From assembly GCA_000632805.1 (NCBI GenBank), contig CP007444.1, positions 124,001 through 188,000 on the forward strand: 64,000 nucleotides of DNA. Direction: 5' to 3'. Position numbers and translations under genes: made by a program. Shown here in pieces: positions 43,706 through 53,181 of the stretch (its first letter is position 1; every line of letters starts with the position of its first letter). Origin of the DNA: Dyella jiangningensis (GTDB lineage Bacteria > Pseudomonadota > Gammaproteobacteria > Xanthomonadales > Rhodanobacteraceae). The notes under the pieces were generated by a model. It was not told the origin of the DNA. It saw only the letters and a list, made by a program, of their open reading frames with translations, and made no database searches.

Positions 43706-44868
43706 TACTTGCCTGCGCGTGCCTTGAGGGCCGCCACGGCCGGGAGTTCCTTGCCTTCGAGGAATTCGAGGAAGGCGCCACCGCCGGTGGAGATGTAGGA
43801 CACGTCATCGGCGATGCCGTACTTGTCCACGGCCGCCAGCGTGTCGCCACCACCGGCGATGGAGAAAGCCGGCGACGCGGCGACCGCGCGGGCCAGCGTC
43901 TCGGTGCCATGGCCGAAGGCGTCGAACTCGAACACGCCGACCGGGCCGTTCCATACCACGGTGCCGGCCTTGGCGATCATCTCGGCGTAGCGGCGGGCTG
44001 TCTCGGGGCCGATGTCGAGGATCATCTCGCCATCCTTCACCTGGTCGACCGGCTTCACCGTGGACGGGGCGTGCGCGGAGAATTCCGGCGCCACCACCAC
44101 GTCGACTGGAATCGGCACGTCGGCATTGCGGCGCTTGGCGTCGGCGATGACCTTCTTGGCAGCCGGGAGGAGGTCCGGCTCGTACAGCGAATTGCCGACC
44201 GAATAACCCATCGCGGCGATGAAGGTGTTCGCGATACCACCGCCGACAATCAGCTGGTCGACCTTGCCGATCAGGTTTTCCAGCAGCGTGAGCTTGGTGG
44301 ACACCTTGGAGCCCGCAACGATGGCCAGCAGCGGATGCGCCGGATGCTCCAGCGCCTTGCCCAGCGCGTCCAGCTCGGCTGAGAGCAGTGGACCGGCGGC
44401 GGCGATCGGGGCGAACTTGATCACGCCATGGGTGGAGGCCTGCGCACGGTGCGCGGTACCAAAGGCGTCCATCACGAAGATGTCGCACAGCGCCGCGTAC
44501 TTCTTCGACAGCGCCTCGTCGTCCTTGCCTTCGCCGACGTTCATGCGGCAGTTCTCCAGAACCACCACTTCACCGTCGGCCACCTCGACGCCGCCGAGAT
44601 AGTCGGCAATCAGGCGCACCGGCTGGCCCAGTTTGTCGCTGAGCCACTTGGCGACCGGCGCCAGCGAAGACTCGGCGTCGAACTGGCCTTCCTTCGGACG
44701 GCCCAGGTGCGACAGCACCATCACCTTGGCGCCGGCGTCGCGGGCGGCCTTGACGGTGGGCAGGGCGGCGTCCAGGCGCTGGGTGGAAGTGATGTGGCCG
44801 TTCTCGATCGGCACGTTCAGGTCTTCGCGGATCAGCACGCGCTTGCCGCGCAGATCAAGATCGCTCAT
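43705..44868 (-). CDS. pgk: Phosphoglycerate kinase
   Basis: 387-residue glycolytic kinase. [24 protein letters not shown] start, [42 protein letters not shown], the hinge [16 protein letters not shown], and ADP loop [26 protein letters not shown] 44868 preferred over GTG 44883. Followed by the HAD gene in an overlapping pair. Confidence 0.96.
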   Translation of the reverse strand: MSDLDLRGKRVLIREDLNVPIENGHITSTQRLDAALPTVKAARDAGAKVMVLSHLGRPKEGQFDAESSLAPVAKWLSDKLGQPVRLIADYLGGVEVADGEVVVLENCRMNVGEGKDDEALSKKYAALCDIFVMDAFGTAHRAQASTHGVIKFAPIAAAGPLLSAELDALGKALEHPAHPLLAIVAGSKVSTKLTLLENLIGKVDQLIVGGGIANTFIAAMGYSVGNSLYEPDLLPAAKKVIADAKRRNADVPIPVDVVVAPEFSAHAPSTVKPVDQVKDGEMILDIGPETARRYAEMIAKAGTVVWNGPVGVFEFDAFGHGTETLARAVAASPAFSIAGGGDTLAAVDKYGIADDVSYISTGGGAFLEFLEGKELPAVAALKARAGK

Positions 44869-45018
44869 GCGGGTAACGGACACGGCGGAACTCCCTTGGC
44901 TTGGATTCGTATGGGCGCCGGCAGGCGCGAATCGCGTATTCTCCCGCCCGCTCCCCGGCTATGCAAACCACGCGGCAGGTATCCTAGGCGGCGGGTATTT
45001 CCCTTCGAGGACACAGGC

Positions 45019-45681
45019 ATGGGCCAGGATCGGGTGTTGTATGGCTATTGGCGCTCCAGCGCGGCGTATCGGGTGCGCATTGCGCTGAACCTGAAAGGTC
45101 TCGCGTACGAGTCGCACGCCGTGCACCTGGTCAACAATGGCGGGGAACAGCACGCGCCCGACTACCAGGCGCTCAATCCTCAGGAGCTGGTGCCTTGCCT
45201 CGTCGATGAAGGGCGGGTGCTTACCCAGTCCATGGCTATCGTCGAGTATCTCGATGAAACGCATCCCACGCCGCCTTTGCTGCCTACGGACCCCGCCGGG
45301 CGTGCCCGCGTGCGGGCGTTGGCGCAGGTGGTTGGTTGCGACGTGCATCCGCTGGGCAACCTGCGGGTGCTGCAGTACCTCGCGAACGGCATGGGTCTGG
45401 ATGAGTCCGCCAAGGGCATGTGGTCGCGTCACTGGATTGGCGAAGGACTGCGTGCGCTGGAAGCGATGTTGTCCGGCCACGTGGCGACGGGGCGCTTCTG
45501 CCACGGCGATGCGCCGACACTGGCCGACATCTGCCTGGTGCCCCAGCTCTACAACGCCATTCGCTGGAAATTGTCGTTGGACGATTACCCGACCATCCAG
45601 CGCATCTACGACGCCTGTGAGTCGTTGGAAGCCTTTCAACGCGCAGCACCCGAAGCGCAACCCGACGCGCCGGCGACGTAA
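45019..45681 (+). CDS. maiA: Maleylacetoacetate isomerase (zeta-class GST)
   Basis: Glutathione-dependent isomerisation of 4-maleylacetoacetate to fumarylacetoacetate, between HmgA and FahA. 220 residues with the zeta signature YWRSSAAYRVRIALNLKGL, thioredoxin-like domain to 85 (NPQELVPCLVDEG; LTQSMAIVEYLDE) and helical domain with FCHGDAPTLADICLVPQLYNAIRWKL. Starts at ATG 45019; the frame is open far upstream only as antisense of pgk. Physically separated by 37 kb from the rest of the tyrosine pathway. Only five bases separate it from the next gene. Confidence 0.88.
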   Translation: MGQDRVLYGYWRSSAAYRVRIALNLKGLAYESHAVHLVNNGGEQHAPDYQALNPQELVPCLVDEGRVLTQSMAIVEYLDETHPTPPLLPTDPAGRARVRALAQVVGCDVHPLGNLRVLQYLANGMGLDESAKGMWSRHWIGEGLRALEAMLSGHVATGRFCHGDAPTLADICLVPQLYNAIRWKLSLDDYPTIQRIYDACESLEAFQRAAPEAQPDAPAT

Positions 45682-45686
45682 GCCGC

Positions 45687-46070
45687 ATGGCAAGCGTCTG
45701 CGCAAACCTCTGGCGCTGGCAGCGCGGAAGGCAGGGCAGCGGTTACGACAAGCTGCTGCTCGCCGGCACGCTGTGGCCGTTGCCATGCGACTGTTACCTG
45801 CTGCGATTCCCGACGGGTGCCTCGGTGCCACCGCATACCGACCGCGTGTCGCTAGGCAGGCACTACCGGCTGAACATCATCCTGCGTGCGCCTCGCCGGG
45901 GAGGCGAGTTCGTCTGCGCGCGTCCCATCCATGCCGGACGACGCATCAAGCTGTTCCGGCCGGATGTGGAAGAGCACAGCGTCACGATGATCCAAGAAGG
46001 CACCCGCTGGGTGCTGAGCATCGGCTGGGTACTGGGCGTGCGGGGCGCTGCGACGCGCCCCGCGGCCTGA
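45687..46070 (+). CDS. Small 2OG-Fe(II) oxygenase-like protein
   Basis: 127 residues. A short double-stranded beta-helix with H-x-D (PPHTDRV), a distal His (VEEHSVTMI) and Arg (GTRWVLSIGWVL) in the order and spacing of Fe(II)/2-oxoglutarate oxygenases. Much shorter than typical members, so it may be a minimal form; substrate unknown. Five bases after maiA, likely same transcript, and convergent with pilU three bases away. Confidence 0.6.
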   Translation: MASVCANLWRWQRGRQGSGYDKLLLAGTLWPLPCDCYLLRFPTGASVPPHTDRVSLGRHYRLNIILRAPRRGGEFVCARPIHAGRRIKLFRPDVEEHSVTMIQEGTRWVLSIGWVLGVRGAATRPAA

Positions 46071-46073
46071 GGC

Positions 46074-47189
46074 TCAGAAGCCGAGTCCGTAGGGATCGTT
46101 GCCGACCAGCTCGGCGCTTTCCGAATTGCCGCTTTCGGACAGGCGGATCTTGAGTGCCAGGCCGTCGCGCGAGTCGGCCTTGTTGAGCGCCTCGTCGAGC
46201 TCGATGCGGCCTTCCTTGTACAGGCGATACAGCGACTGGTCGAAGGTCTGCATGCCTTCCTGCAGGCTGCGGTCCATCGCTTCCTTCACGTCGTGCACCT
46301 GGCCGCGGCGGATCATGTCGCGGATCAGCGGCGTGTTGAGCAGCACTTCCACTGCCGGCAGGCGGCGACCGTCCTTGCCGATCACCAGGCGCTGGCTGAT
46401 CACCGCGCGCAGGTTGAGCGCGAGGTTCATCAATACGTTCTTGTGCGCCGATTCCGGGAAGAAGTTGAGGATGCGCTCCAGCGTCTGGTCGGCGTTGTTC
46501 GAGTGCAGCGTCGCCAGGCAGAGGTGACCGGTTTCGGAGAACGCGATGGCCGCTTCCATGGTGTCGGTGTCGCGGATCTCGCCGATCATGATCACGTCCG
46601 GCGCCTCGCGCATCGCGTTTCGCAGGGCTTCGTGATAGCTGTGCGTGTCCAGGCCGACTTCGCGCTGGTTCACGATCGACTTCTTGTGGCGATGCAGGTA
46701 TTCGATCGGGTCCTCGATGGTGAGGATGTGACCCGAAGAGTTCTGGTTGCGATGGTCGATCATCGCGGCCAGCGTGGTCGACTTGCCCGAACCCGTGGCG
46801 CCCACGACCAGGATCAACCCGCGCGGCTCCATGATGAGTTCGCGGAAAATGGTGGGCAGCTGCAGCTGGTCGATGCTGGGGATTTCGCTCTTGATCGCGC
46901 GGATCACCATGCCCACTTCGCCGCGCTGCTTGAACACGTTGATGCGGAAACGGCCGGCTTCCTTCACCGCCAGCGCCATGTTCAATTCCAGGTCGCGCTC
47001 GAACTGCGGTACCTGGCCTTCGTCCATCAGCGAATAGGCGATCTTCTTGACCATGCCGCTCGGCAGACCGGTATTGCCCAGCGGGTAAAGCTTGCCCTCG
47101 ACCTTGATGTTCACAGGGGCGCCCGTCGTCAGGAACATATCCGACGCGCCCTTGTCAACCATTAGCTTGAGGAAGTAACCGATGTCCAC
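46074..47189 (-). CDS. pilU: Type IV pilus retraction ATPase PilU
   Basis: 371-residue hexameric ATPase that assists PilT in pilus retraction. Walker A GATGSGKST (130-138), Asp box DPIEYLHRHKKSIVNQREVG, Walker B DVIMIGEIRD and His box ATLHSNNADQTLERI. N-terminus MDIGYFLKLMVDKGASDMFLT and length match PilU rather than PilT. Start is GTG 47189 with AGGGG upstream on the coding strand. No pilT adjacent within the window. Confidence 0.92.
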   Translation of the reverse strand: MDIGYFLKLMVDKGASDMFLTTGAPVNIKVEGKLYPLGNTGLPSGMVKKIAYSLMDEGQVPQFERDLELNMALAVKEAGRFRINVFKQRGEVGMVIRAIKSEIPSIDQLQLPTIFRELIMEPRGLILVVGATGSGKSTTLAAMIDHRNQNSSGHILTIEDPIEYLHRHKKSIVNQREVGLDTHSYHEALRNAMREAPDVIMIGEIRDTDTMEAAIAFSETGHLCLATLHSNNADQTLERILNFFPESAHKNVLMNLALNLRAVISQRLVIGKDGRRLPAVEVLLNTPLIRDMIRRGQVHDVKEAMDRSLQEGMQTFDQSLYRLYKEGRIELDEALNKADSRDGLALKIRLSESGNSESAELVGNDPYGLGF

Positions 47190-47272
47190 TCGAATCCCCT
47201 AATTTCGTGCGCATTGCTAAAGTCGATTATGCCCGCCCACAATACGCTGCGACACTCCGAGAGGACTGAGTG

Positions 47273-47863
47273 ATGGTGCACATCTTTTCCCCGCTGTCTG
47301 GGCGCCCGAAAAGCGTCCGTACGGCGGTTTCGACCCTGACGTTGGCCATGACGCTGGCGCTTTCCGGCTGCGCGAGCGTGCCGCCACCGGACGGGGCCAT
47401 GAATCAGGCGCAGGTCCAACTGCAGGCGGCACGCGATGCCGACGCGGCCGATTACGCGCCGGTCGACCTGGGCTTCGCCCAGAACAAGTTCCAGCAGGCC
47501 CAGAACGCCATGGCCAGCCGCAAGTACGACGACGCGGCCACCCTGGCGGACGAAGCCCGCGCGGACGCCGAACTGGCGCGTGCCAAGGCGCGCCTGGCCG
47601 CCGCCCGGGCGCAGATCCAGAGCAAGACCACGGCCAATCGCCAGCTGCGCGAGCAGATCGAGCAATCGCTTTCCGATCAGCAACAGCAGGACCAGTCGCA
47701 GAATGCCGGCCTGCCGGCGCAGCAGCAGACGCAGGACATGCCGGCGCCGCCGAGCTCCTCGCTGACCGAACCCATGCCGGAGGGCCAGGGCTTCCAGACG
47801 CTGCCGCAAAACCCCCAGCCAGTGCCCCCGGTGAATCGTGACGACCAGGGAGGTCACCTATGA
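47273..47863 (+). CDS. DUF4398-domain lipoprotein
   Basis: 196 residues. Lipobox LALSGC-AS at about residue 32 after a hydrophobic segment. The mature part starts with alanine-rich helices (AQVQLQAARDADAADYAPVDLGFAQNKFQQAQNAMASRKYDDAATLADEARADAELARAKARLAAARAQ shape, DUF4398), then a Gln/Pro-rich C-terminus. Function unknown; likely envelope-associated coiled coil. ATG 47273 has GAGGA seven bases upstream. Overlaps the next gene by four bases (ATGA). Confidence 0.8.
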   Translation: MVHIFSPLSGRPKSVRTAVSTLTLAMTLALSGCASVPPPDGAMNQAQVQLQAARDADAADYAPVDLGFAQNKFQQAQNAMASRKYDDAATLADEARADAELARAKARLAAARAQIQSKTTANRQLREQIEQSLSDQQQQDQSQNAGLPAQQQTQDMPAPPSSSLTEPMPEGQGFQTLPQNPQPVPPVNRDDQGGHL

Positions 47864-48483
47864 AATCCTTGACGCTCCGACTTTCCGCCGTGCTCCTGGC
47901 GCTGGCCGCCACCGGCGTGGCCCAGGCCGCCAAGGAAGACATGGACGTTGCCCGCCTGACCAACAGCCTGGATCAGCTGTCCGGCGATCCCAGCCTCGGG
48001 TCCTACGCCCAGGCCGAGCAGGCGCGTGCCCGTGATGCCGTGAACCAGCTGGCCCAGGCCCGCTCGCGCGACCGCGCCCACGCCCTTTACCTGGCCGAGC
48101 GTCGCGTGGATCTCGCCCGGGCGACGGCGCAGCTGCAGGATGCACAGCAGCAGATCAATCGCCTCGACCGTGAGCACGACCAGATCCAGCTCGACGGCAG
48201 CCGGCGTGAAGCCGAGCAGGCCCGTCGCGAGCTGGAGCGCCAACGCCTGCAGTACCAGATGGCCCAGGAGGAGTCGGCCCGCCAGCTCGCCGCCGGCGCG
48301 GAAGCGACCGCCCAGGCCCAGGCCCAGGCCGACCAGGCCAAGAAGCTGGCGGCGGCCCAGGCCCGCGTGGCCAATGCCGCCAAGAAACAGGCCGATTTGG
48401 CCGCTCAGGCCGCCAAGCTGATGCGCTCGCAGATGCAGCAGGGCGACAGCGGTTCCTCGGACAACAAGAACCAGGGCAAATAA
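47860..48483 (+). CDS. Periplasmic DUF4398-like coiled-coil protein
   Basis: 207 residues, signal peptide to AQA, then almost wholly helical and rich in Ala, Gln, Arg and Glu with heptad pattern (RRVDLARATAQLQDAQQQINRLDREHDQ; a later AQAQAQADQAKKLAAAQARVANAAKK run). Related in composition to its upstream neighbour, with which it is translationally coupled. In other genomes such pairs precede OmpA-family genes; none follows here. Function unknown. Terminator 28 bases downstream. Confidence 0.75.
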   Translation: MKSLTLRLSAVLLALAATGVAQAAKEDMDVARLTNSLDQLSGDPSLGSYAQAEQARARDAVNQLAQARSRDRAHALYLAERRVDLARATAQLQDAQQQINRLDREHDQIQLDGSRREAEQARRELERQRLQYQMAQEESARQLAAGAEATAQAQAQADQAKKLAAAQARVANAAKKQADLAAQAAKLMRSQMQQGDSGSSDNKNQGK

Positions 48484-48510
48484 GCCAGGGTGTTGCACCG
48501 GGCGCTGTAG

Positions 48511-48547
48511 AAGGCCGGACGGGTATCACCCGCCGGCCTTTTCTTTT
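48511..48547 (+). terminator. Terminator after the DUF4398 pair
   Basis: AAGGCCGG (48511-48518) pairs with CCGGCCTT (48533-48540) with an inner CGGG/CCCG extension, followed by TTCTTTT. Confidence 0.82.
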
Positions 48548-48898
48548 CCGGCATGAAACACGCCCTGGTGCGAGCGGGCGGTGAGCTTCGTTCAAGAATC
48601 GGCAAGCGGGCGTTGGGTTCCCGCAAAAGACTGTTCTGGCAGCTTTTTTTTCGGAGCAGGCTGCGTCATCCGGTGCCGAATATCACGCTTGCATGACCTC
48701 TTGGCCGGGAGTAGGGTCAAGTTCCCAGGGGGCATCTTCGCGCCCTGGGTCACCGACCTGAATCATGCACTCATCCTTCCCCTCCAAACGTTCTCCATGG
48801 ACCGGTCAAACGGCATGGATCGCGGGTGTGTGCGTGGATTCCTCGTCAGCGGGCGCCACTCCCAGGTGCCTGCCGTTCTCTCCAGAGGAGGTTGCATC
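48548..48898. other. 351-base gap before the YdcH-like gene
   Basis: No gene recognised. Contains a T8 run near 48642 and a hairpin CCCAGGG (48724-48730)/CCCTGGG (48743-48749). The length and the hairpin allow a structured leader or a small RNA, but there is no direct support. Confidence 0.4.
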
Positions 48899-49126
48899 AT
48901 GTTTGAAAACCAGCAGCGTGATGATGTCGAAGCTTTGATGAAGGCCGACGCGGAGTTCCGTCGGCTGTACCAGCACCATCGGGAGCTCGACAGCAAGGTG
49001 CACGACGCCGAAATCGGCGTTCTTCCCATCGACGACATGACGTTGTCGGGCATGAAGAAGGAGAAGCTCCACGCCAAGGAGCGACTCCAGCGCATGTGGG
49101 ATACCCGAGCGCACCGCATCAACTGA
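48899..49126 (+). CDS. YdcH-family (DUF465) small protein
   Basis: 75 residues; LMKADAEFRRLYQHHRELDSKVHDAE...MKKEKLHAKERLQRM is the DUF465/YdcH pattern, a small two-helix cytosolic protein of unknown function. ATG 48899 is preceded by a strong AGAGGAGG ribosome site. Monocistronic, followed by a long hairpin. Confidence 0.8.
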   Translation: MFENQQRDDVEALMKADAEFRRLYQHHRELDSKVHDAEIGVLPIDDMTLSGMKKEKLHAKERLQRMWDTRAHRIN

Positions 49127-49149
49127 ACCTGCGAGGGTTTCGCATGAAA

Positions 49150-49193
49150 GCGGCCCCGGAAGCCTCCCGCAAGGGAACGGTTTCCGGGGCCGC
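49150..49193 (+). terminator. Hairpin after the YdcH-like gene
   Basis: GCGGCCCCGGAA (49150-49161) pairs over 12 bp with TTCCGGGGCCGC (49182-49193); 20-base loop, followed by AGTGTTT. Confidence 0.65.
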
Positions 49194-49291
49194 AGTGTTT
49201 CCGGGGAAAGTTGGGGGTCATGGTGGCTCGGTTATGATCGGCCCCCTGTCGGCCGCCCTGTGGCAGTCGACCCTTCATCCAAGGAGCTTCC

Positions 49292-50662
49292 ATGACGGTC
49301 CACCAGAGTGTCCTCGAACTGATCGGACGTACCCCGATGGTACGCGCGCAGCGCCTGGACGTCGGACCGTGTGAGCTCTTCCTCAAGCTGGAAAGCGCCA
49401 ACCCCGGCGGCTCGGTGAAGGACCGCATCGGCCTGTCGATGATCGAGGGCGCCGAGAGGGCAGGGAAGATTCGCCCGGGCGACACGCTGGTGGAGGGCAC
49501 CGCCGGCAATACCGGACTCGGCCTTGCGCTCGTCGCGCAGCAGAAGGGCTATCGCCTCATCCTGGTGGTTCCCGACAAGATGAGCCGCGAAAAGATCTTC
49601 AACCTCAAGGCCATGGGCGCCGAGGTCGTGCTCACGCGCTCTGACGTGGCGAAGGGACATCCTGAGTACTACCAGGACATGGCCGAGCGCATTGCGCGCG
49701 AAACGCCGGGCGCGTACTTCATCAACCAGTTCGGCAATCCGGACAATCCGGCGGCGCATATCGCCACGACCGGCCCGGAAATCCTTGAGCAATTGGACGG
49801 CCGTGTCGACGCCATCGTCGTGGGCTGTGGCTCGTCCGGCACGCTGAGCGGCTTGTCCAAGTTCTTTGCTGAGCGTTCGCCAAATACGGAGTTCATCCTG
49901 GCCGATCCGGTCGGCTCCATTCTCGCTCAGTACATCAACGAGGGGACACTCTCGACCAAGTCGGCCAGCTGGATGGTGGAAGGCATCGGCGAAGATTTCC
50001 TTCCCACCATCAGCGACTTCACCCGCGTGAAGAAGGCCTATGCGATTCCCGACAAGGAGAGCTTCCTGGTGGCGCGAGAGCTGTTGGCGAAAGAGGGCAT
50101 CCTCGGTGGTTCGTCCACCGGCACGCTGCTGGCCGCCGCACTGCGCTACTGCCGCGAGCAGACCACGCCCAAGCGCGTGGTGACGCTGGTGTGCGATACG
50201 GGCAACAAGTACTTGTCGAAGATGTACAACGACTACTGGATGCTCGACAACGGCTTCCTCGAGCGTGAGCAACACGGCGACCTGCGTGACCTGCTGCTGC
50301 GCCCCTTCGCGCAGCGCGACACCGTCGTGGTCGGCCCGAACGAACTGCTCATGACGGCCTATACGCGCATGAAGCTCTACGACGTGTCGCAGCTGCCGGT
50401 GATGGACGGCAACCGACTGGTCGGCATCCTCGACGAGTCGGACGTGCTGATGCATGTGCATGCGGATGAGGCGAAGTTCCGCGATGCCGTGTCCACGGCC
50501 ATGATCACCAACCTGCAGATGCTGGACGTGCGCTCCCCGATCGAGTCGCTGCTGCCGGTATTCGACCGCGGCCACGTGGCCATCGTAGTCGATGGCGACC
50601 AGTTCCTTGGCCTCATCACCCGTATCGATCTGCTGAACTACCTACGACGCAAGGTGCATTGA
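49292..50662 (+). CDS. cbs: Cystathionine beta-synthase
   Basis: Condenses serine and homocysteine to cystathionine. 456 residues: PLP domain with Lys K43 (NPGGSVKDRIG), AGNTGLGLALVAQQKGY, GCGSSGTLSG and GGSSTGTLLAAAL, then a C-terminal pair of CBS domains (about 335-456: MTAYTRMKLYDVSQLPVMDGNRLVGILDESDVL; LLPVFDRGHVAIVVDGDQFLGLITRIDLLNYL). This tail separates it from cysteine synthase. ATG 49292 follows AAGGAG. No cystathionine lyase gene is adjacent. Confidence 0.92.
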   Translation: MTVHQSVLELIGRTPMVRAQRLDVGPCELFLKLESANPGGSVKDRIGLSMIEGAERAGKIRPGDTLVEGTAGNTGLGLALVAQQKGYRLILVVPDKMSREKIFNLKAMGAEVVLTRSDVAKGHPEYYQDMAERIARETPGAYFINQFGNPDNPAAHIATTGPEILEQLDGRVDAIVVGCGSSGTLSGLSKFFAERSPNTEFILADPVGSILAQYINEGTLSTKSASWMVEGIGEDFLPTISDFTRVKKAYAIPDKESFLVARELLAKEGILGGSSTGTLLAAALRYCREQTTPKRVVTLVCDTGNKYLSKMYNDYWMLDNGFLEREQHGDLRDLLLRPFAQRDTVVVGPNELLMTAYTRMKLYDVSQLPVMDGNRLVGILDESDVLMHVHADEAKFRDAVSTAMITNLQMLDVRSPIESLLPVFDRGHVAIVVDGDQFLGLITRIDLLNYLRRKVH

Positions 50663-50796
50663 TCGACGGCGACGGGTGCGCCCACGATGGCGTATCGCAT
50701 CGTCGGTTTGTCACCATGAAAGTTTGTTGAAATCGCGCGCGTCCAAAGTCGCTGCCTGCGATGGGATATCGCGCCCTTTCTAAGGAGTCATTGCAT

Positions 50797-52626
50797 ATGT
50801 GTGGAATCGTTGCCGCCGCCGCCCAACGTGACGTGGCGCCGCTGCTTATCGTGGGACTCAAGGCGCTGGAATACCGTGGCTATGACTCCGCCGGACTGGC
50901 CGTGCTCGACCGCGGGGAAATCCACCGCGTACGCGCCAAGGGCAAGGTGCGCGAGATGGAGTCGCTCTATCTGGCCGACCCGTTCCCCGGTAGCACCGGC
51001 ATCGCGCATACGCGCTGGGCAACGCACGGCGTGCCGAACGAAGCGAACGCGCATCCGCACATGGCCGGCAGCGTGGCCCTGGTCCACAACGGCATCATCG
51101 AAAACTACGCGACCCTGCGCGCCGACCTGCAGGCGCGCGGCCACGTCTTCACCTCGGAAACCGACACCGAGGTGATGGCGGCGCTGATCAACGAGCATGT
51201 GGAGGCCGGTCTCGGCTTGCGCGAAGCCGTGCTTGCGACGGTACGCGAGCTGGAAGGCGCCTATGCGATCGCCGTGATCAGCAGCAAGGAGCCCGGTCGC
51301 GTGGTCGGGGCTCGCCATGGTGCGCCGCTGCTCGTGGGCGTGGGCATTGGCGAGCACTTCCTCGGATCGGATGCGCAAGCGCTCATCCAGGTCACCAACA
51401 AGATCATCTATCTCGATGAGGACGACGTCGCTGACATTACGCGCGACAGCGTGGCGATCTACACGCTCGACGGTGAGCGCGTCGAGCGCGCGGTGAACGA
51501 AAGCGAGCTTTCCGCGGACGCCGTGGAACGCGGCGAGTTCCGCCACTACATGCAGAAGGAAATCTTCGAGCAGCCCAACGCCGTGGCGGCAACGCTCGAA
51601 GCGCGCATCGGGCCGCACGGCGTGTTGCCGGCGATCTTCGGCGTGGATGGCGACGACATGCTTTCCAAGGTGCGCGGCGTGCACATCATCGCCTGTGGCA
51701 CCAGCTATCACGCCGGCCTCGTGGCCAAGTACTGGCTCGAGGAACACGCACGTTTGCCGGTGAGCGTGGAAGTCGCGAGCGAGTACCGCTATCGCGAAGC
51801 CGTCGTGCCCGATGGCACGCTGTTTGTCGCCATCTCCCAGTCCGGCGAAACGGCGGACACCCTGGCCGCTATGCGCGAATCACGCCGTCGCGGTTACCTG
51901 GGCACGCTGGCCATCTGCAACGTGCCCGAGTCTTCCGTGGTGCGCGAAGCCGACCTCAAGCTGATGACGCGCGCCGGTCCGGAAATCGGCGTGGCCTCCA
52001 CCAAGGCCTTCACCACCCAGCTCGCCGCACTGGCGCTGTTTACGTTGCACCTGGCGCAGCAGCGCGGCCTCGATCGCGCACGCTATATCGACCTGTGCAC
52101 CCAACTGCAGCATATGCCGCGCGCCATCGAGAACGCGCTCAAGCTTGAGCCCCAGGTCATCGAACTGGCCGAGCACCTCATCCATCGCCAGCATGCGTTG
52201 TTCCTTGGTCGCGGCGTGCAGTACCCGGTGGCGCTGGAAGGTTCACTCAAGCTCAAGGAAATCTCCTACATCCACGCCGAGGCCTATCCCGCCGGTGAAC
52301 TCAAGCACGGCCCGCTGGCGCTGGTCGACGAGAACATGCCCGTCATCGCCGTGGCGCCCAACGGCCCGCTGCTCGACAAGCTGAAGTCCAACCTCCAGGA
52401 AGTGCGTGCCCGCGGTGGTGAACTGCTGGTCTTTGCCGACGGCGAAGCCAGCCTCGAAGGCAACGGCACCCGCGGCGTCACCCTGCGCATCAACGGCGGC
52501 GGCGACTTCATCGCTCCCGCAGTCTTCACCATCCCCCTCCAGCTGCTGGCCTACCACGTCGCCGTACTGCGCGGCACCGACGTTGACCAGCCGCGTAATC
52601 TGGCGAAGTCGGTGACGGTGGAATAA
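50797..52626 (+). CDS. glmS: Glucosamine-fructose-6-phosphate aminotransferase
   Basis: Makes glucosamine-6-phosphate from fructose-6-phosphate and glutamine. 609 residues; Cys nucleophile right after the start (MCGIVAAAA), glutaminase domain to about 240, then two SIS domains (ACGTSYHAGL; SQSGETADTLAAM; STKAFTTQLAAL) and C-terminal PRNLAKSVTVE, the conserved tail whose codons are the target of TnsD-type proteins. ATG 50797 chosen by family start, with AAGGAG upstream. A genomic island begins 27 bases after the stop. Confidence 0.96.
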   Translation: MCGIVAAAAQRDVAPLLIVGLKALEYRGYDSAGLAVLDRGEIHRVRAKGKVREMESLYLADPFPGSTGIAHTRWATHGVPNEANAHPHMAGSVALVHNGIIENYATLRADLQARGHVFTSETDTEVMAALINEHVEAGLGLREAVLATVRELEGAYAIAVISSKEPGRVVGARHGAPLLVGVGIGEHFLGSDAQALIQVTNKIIYLDEDDVADITRDSVAIYTLDGERVERAVNESELSADAVERGEFRHYMQKEIFEQPNAVAATLEARIGPHGVLPAIFGVDGDDMLSKVRGVHIIACGTSYHAGLVAKYWLEEHARLPVSVEVASEYRYREAVVPDGTLFVAISQSGETADTLAAMRESRRRGYLGTLAICNVPESSVVREADLKLMTRAGPEIGVASTKAFTTQLAALALFTLHLAQQRGLDRARYIDLCTQLQHMPRAIENALKLEPQVIELAEHLIHRQHALFLGRGVQYPVALEGSLKLKEISYIHAEAYPAGELKHGPLALVDENMPVIAVAPNGPLLDKLKSNLQEVRARGGELLVFADGEASLEGNGTRGVTLRINGGGDFIAPAVFTIPLQLLAYHVAVLRGTDVDQPRNLAKSVTVE

Positions 52627-52652
52627 GCGTTCGAGGTGATGGCCCGGCATGG

Positions 52653-52739
52653 TGTGACCTAATAGAAATCCCAACTGCGTAATAGAGATTCCAACTCGAC
52701 TACCAGTTTGGGTAGGTCCCCAAGAATAGAAATTCCAAC
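52653..52739. mobile_element. Probable Tn7-like transposon end at attTn7
   Basis: TGTGACCT at 52653 opens a segment with three copies of a 15-bp repeat, AATAGAAATTCCAAC: 52661-52675 and 52681-52695 (one mismatch each) and 52725-52739 (exact). A terminal TGT plus several spaced transposase sites is the layout of Tn7-type ends, and these repeats even resemble Tn7 TnsB sites (AATAGA...AAACT). The preceding pentamer CATGG lies 22-26 bases after the glmS stop, where Tn7 duplicates its target. The other end and transposase genes were not found. An IS21-type end is the main alternative. Confidence 0.6.
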
Positions 52740-53181
52740 AGCATGTACCCCGCGAGGCGTAAAGCACCTCTCTTGACCCGGGTAGTGGCTACTGTGGGGC
52801 GAGGCTGGGGGGCTGAGTATATGGCCCCCTGTTTCTGGTCCGGCGTTGCCTTGAGCAGCATTTGCAAGAATTTGGGATTGAAGCAGTTCGCGCCACCAAA
52901 TGCTGTATCAGCCCCTTTCTGGCGAATCGCGCTCGAAATGGACAGGCCCGACGCCGCTTTAATCGGCCCTGGTCTCAAGGCTAAATCTGGGTGCTCACGA
53001 CCGCTTGATTCTCGTCGCCGGTGAAACGCTCGTCCGCGAGCGCTCCGCTATTACCGGCTCCCAATGGGTGCGGCAGTTTCCAGAGCCTTCCCACCCTCTA
53101 CGCCCCTCAATTGGAGAGGGCGGGATTACTGGCCAATCTGTAAGATTTGTCGCTTCAGGAAATAAGAGCTGACGTCTTCCC
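52740..53181. other. 442-base gap between the transposon-like end and hsdM
   Basis: No supported gene. Base composition is lower in GC and codon-like periodicity is absent. It contains scattered short inverted repeats (for example CGCTCG...CGAGCG around 53028-53044) and must include the hsd promoter. Confidence 0.5.

Noticed and set aside
52653-52739. IS21-family terminus as first reading of the triple repeat
   Set aside because: IS21 ends also have multiple repeats, but the precise distance to the glmS stop and the similarity to TnsB sites fit a Tn7-like end better; kept only as an alternative.
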